A program made the translations under genes and the position numbers. A stretch of 64,000 nucleotides of DNA. Source: Strongyloides papillosus (lineage: Eukaryota; Nematoda; Chromadorea; Rhabditida; Strongyloididae). The stretch lies in NCBI GenBank assembly GCA_005656395.1, contig SRSI01000010.1:124001-188000 (forward strand), read 5' to 3'. The notes below the pieces were generated by a model. That model saw nothing but the letters and a program-made list of their open reading frames with translations, did no database searches and was not told the DNA's origin. Of this stretch, positions 61,609 to 64,000 are shown one piece after another (within the stretch, counting starts at the first letter, position 1; the number at the start of each line of letters is the position of its first letter).

Positions 61609-62530
61609 TATTTTAATTTATTTTGGCTTATTCACTGTTAAAATATTAAAAGGAAAAAAAGATAAAGGAAAATATAAGGAAAGCTATTAATATATATAAT
61701 TATATGACTATACCCCCAATATGAGTTATACTGATCAAAATAATATACTTCTTTTTTATCATGCAGATCTTTAAATAAGTAAATGTTTTCTTTAATTATG
61801 AAAGTTAAATTTTTTCCAGGATAGTGAATCTTGTTTGACTTATATATTTTTTAGTAGATAAAATAAAATATAAACTACAAAACAATAAGCACACTTTTTT
61901 AAATGCTCAACGCTTGGAGGAAATAAGATCCTGCTCCTCACAAAATTTAGCTTAGTCGTTATTAAAAATTTTTTTATTAGGTTCCAAGTAAAAAAAACAT
62001 TGCTTTTTATTTATTAGTGATAGTCTCATTAATAGTAAGGGTCAAATTTAGAGTTGGTGACACCTTTGAATCTTTAACCTTCATTTGTTCTTATATGCAG
62101 TATGTTTAGCTAAAAATGTCTTTTCTGGAGGAAGCTATTATACTACCATGTTTTTTGACTTTTTCTGCAAAATTTATTCCCAAAATATTCTATTTTTTAA
62201 TAAAAATAATAAAAGATATTAATAATTTTATCAAATTTCAACTACCAATTTTTTTTATGATTTTTTCGATGAAAGTACACTATTTTTATTCATTTTCTGA
62301 TAAGGCTAAAGCTTTGCATTCAGTATCAAGCACTGCCGTCCATGAAACCCCATATAGGAAATAGGAGTGAAAGGTCTGCTAACGTAGCTCATCATTATAA
62401 TGTTAAATTATTCTTTTTATATTTAATTGATTGTTAAGAAAATTACTAGGTAAATCTTGTATTAATTGAAAAATCCAATGATATTGCTTTGAGAGGAAAA
62501 TGTGGTGAATATGGAAAAGTTTTATTATGA

Positions 62531-62757
62531 CGGGAGTTAAATTTTGTTTGAGTAGCTCGAATTTTCCTCCCGGTGTTGGCCATTTAATAAATATGGCTAA
62601 CGCAACCCACAAAAACGTTCAACTTTTACAATATACAAAATTCACTAAAACAAGGGAAGTTTTACTTCCAATTAGTAAAATCAATATAAAAAGTCATAAT
62701 ATTAAATATTGATCCATATATTTAAGGTAATTTGACTTCTCCCGATAGTAAAGTCAA
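62531..62757 (+). other. Cluster of hairpins, candidate structured RNA or degraded MITE
   Basis: Four inverted repeats lie in 230 bases: CGGGAG/CTCCCG arms at 62531 and 62567 with an inner TTTGAG/CTCGAA stem; GTTGGCCAT/ATGGCTAAC at 62575 and 62593 (one G-U wobble); TTTTACT/AGTAAAA at 62660 and 62674; TTGACTT/AAGTCAA at 62732 and 62751. The last two also share a flank, AGTAAAxTCAAT. No open frame explains them. Confidence 0.3.
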
Positions 62758-63055
62758 TTATCTTTAAAGAAATAATTATTGGAAAATACAGATAATATGT
62801 TTTTGACTTTTAGTTAAATGAACAATGTATGATGAAGTAAAAATATGTATTTACAATCTCTTGTTGCCGTCATTCTTTCCGCCGATATCTTCTTATTGTG
62901 ATTTTTTTACCTTAAATAAGCATAGTTAAAAAGATATCTTAAAAAAATAATAAATAAAAAATTATAATAAGAAAACAATAAAAATATAATAACCAACTTA
63001 ATTAGAGAAACGTAAAATGTCTAACATAAAAAAATAAAACGATAATGAAAAAATA

Positions 63056-64000
63056 TACAGGGTAGCCCATCTAATTTTTCCTAGACATTTGCATATATAT
63101 CTCCACGCATAGATAAGCTACAAACATGGGATTATAATCATTTTGTAGCTGAGATATATTCCATTCTAAATATATTGACAATTCAACAAAATGTGGATTC
63201 TAGGTGGAGTTGTAGATTTTCAAAAATTAGGTGCATTTTTCGACTTTCACTAAATGTAACTTTTTTTTTGGAAAGATTTTTTAAAAATTGTTGTAGATTC
63301 TGAAAGTACAAAGCCTTTTGTATTAACTCTCAAAATTACATAAAAATTGAAGTCCGGTAACTATGTTAAATTTTTAAAAAAAAGTTAAAAATCTTGATTT
63401 TTTCCAAAAAATCGATGTTTTTTAAGAATAAAATTTTAATCAGGTAATTTTTAAAAAATTTTTATTGATATTCTGATAGAGTAAGCGAAGCTCTGTCGAA
63501 TAAATATAGTGTCACTAAATTTGATTAAGTTTGACGAAACTTACGAACAGTCAAAAATTGACCATTTTTTACAATAATTCTATAAAAAAAGAAAATATGT
63601 CAATCTTTTTCAAATTTTCGGGCACGGATTAAGTTTTATTTTCAAAAGTATTAAAAATATTGCTCTTATTTAATAAGAACTCGCTCATATTTTTAAAATA
63701 CAGGGTATGAGATTATGAGTGGATACACCCAGAAAACTTTTGCGACCGCAAATCACTATAATTATGTTGCAAAATTATATACTTTTTATTTATAAGTAAA
63801 ATATCCAAAAAAATATCAATTTAAATAAGTCGAAATTTCTATCAACTGCAAAAACCCGCAAAATATATTTTTCTTAGTGTATCACTTAGACAATATAACA
63901 GGGGACTTATCCAAAGTTAGACAGTAATTAAAATTGTACTAAGCGAACACAAAGATATAAAAATTATAAAATGAGTACTTATTTTAAAATCACAGGTACG
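63056..64000. repeat. Repeat-like block with TACAGGGTA ends and a large bulged hairpin
   Basis: TACAGGGTA occurs at 63056-63064 and again at 63699-63707 as direct copies. TACAGGGT is a terminal motif of several mariner-like elements. Just after the first copy, ATATATCTC and AGCTACAAA (63095-63103, 63116-63124) pair with TTTGTAGCTGAGATATAT (63142-63159), a split 18-bp inverted repeat. Sequence complexity is higher than the neighbouring intergenic DNA and runs off the window. No transposase frame was seen. Confidence 0.3.

Larger units (their letters stand above)
61609..64000. other. Terminal intergenic region with hairpins and repeat-like sequence
   Basis: No convincing gene. 62531-62757 holds four hairpins; 63056 onward is a repeat-like block (both listed separately). 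A TM-rich 82-codon frame at 62116 is AT-driven. The myosin VI tail does not continue here: no sequence resembling a WWF or RRL cargo-domain motif was seen. Confidence 0.45.

Noticed and set aside
62116..62364. 82-codon + frame (MSFLEEAI...)
   Set aside because: Dominated by Phe, Ile and Lys from AT-rich DNA; no homologue or splice context.
1..64000. tRNA, rRNA, spliced-leader RNA genes and CRISPR arrays
   Set aside because: No TTCGA-type T-loop with a matching acceptor stem, no SL1-like sequence and no regularly spaced repeats were seen by eye.

Overview
The window looks like nuclear DNA from a nematode, most probably a Strongyloides-type clade IV worm. By eye it is very AT-rich (roughly a quarter G+C). 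The genes carry few, very short introns (37-60 nt is common) with GT...TTTTAG or TTTCAG boundaries, and several start codons sit just behind splice-acceptor-like sequence, as expected with spliced-leader trans-splicing. Many proteins match familiar nematode families. I see no rRNA, tRNA, CRISPR array or intact transposon. Species and chromosome cannot be read from the sequence alone.

Layout. 1-0.83 kb: 3' end of an unidentified gene (+). 1.65-4.27 kb (-): RFP-1/BRE1 (RNF20/40-type) ubiquitin ligase. 8.4-9.9 kb (+): BRE-3/Egghead glycolipid mannosyltransferase with two reading-frame breaks. 10.1-13.9 kb: an unrecognised cluster made of two oppositely oriented gene families, each present twice. 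15.1-16.5 kb (-): two tandem V-ATPase proteolipid (subunit c) genes. 19.1-20.6 kb (-): MOLO1-domain receptor-modulator-like membrane protein. 22.3-23.8 kb (-): MUS81, divergent from RPT3 proteasome ATPase (24.0-25.3 kb, +). 27.2-30.0 kb (+): MYST acetyltransferase. 32.2-33.3 kb (+): SPOP-like MATH-BTB adaptor. 34.0-34.6 kb: decayed coding-like sequence. 35.0-37.0 kb (-): KATNIP-like protein. 37.6-38.8 kb (-): CSRNP-like nuclear protein. 39.5-40.3 kb (+): U2AF35. 42.0-43.1 kb (+): pyrimidine 5'-nucleotidase (NT5C3 type). 43.7-50.7 kb (+): DAZ/Boule RNA-binding protein, MRE11, RPS3 and the RAD6/UBC-1 ubiquitin-conjugating enzyme. 50.7-55.7 kb: 5-kb gene desert. 55.7-57.6 kb (+): PIM-family kinase. 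58.4-61.6 kb (+): myosin VI lacking its globular cargo domain. The last 2.4 kb has no convincing gene but contains hairpins and repeat-like sequence.

How the genes relate. RFP-1/BRE1 and UBC-1/RAD6 are the E3 and E2 that together ubiquitinate histone H2B. MUS81 and MRE11 are both recombination nucleases, and DAZ is a germline RNA-binding protein. Most of the rest is unrelated housekeeping.

Two things stand out. First, five single-base frame breaks occur in four otherwise clean genes (rfp-1, bre-3 twice, a small membrane-protein gene, KATNIP), all in short A or T runs; this looks more like sequence or assembly indels than gene death. Second, the 10-14 kb cluster (FGSST-motif proteins plus two-TM proteins, each pair on opposite strands) is the best candidate for something undescribed. 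The truncated myosin VI is the next most interesting.
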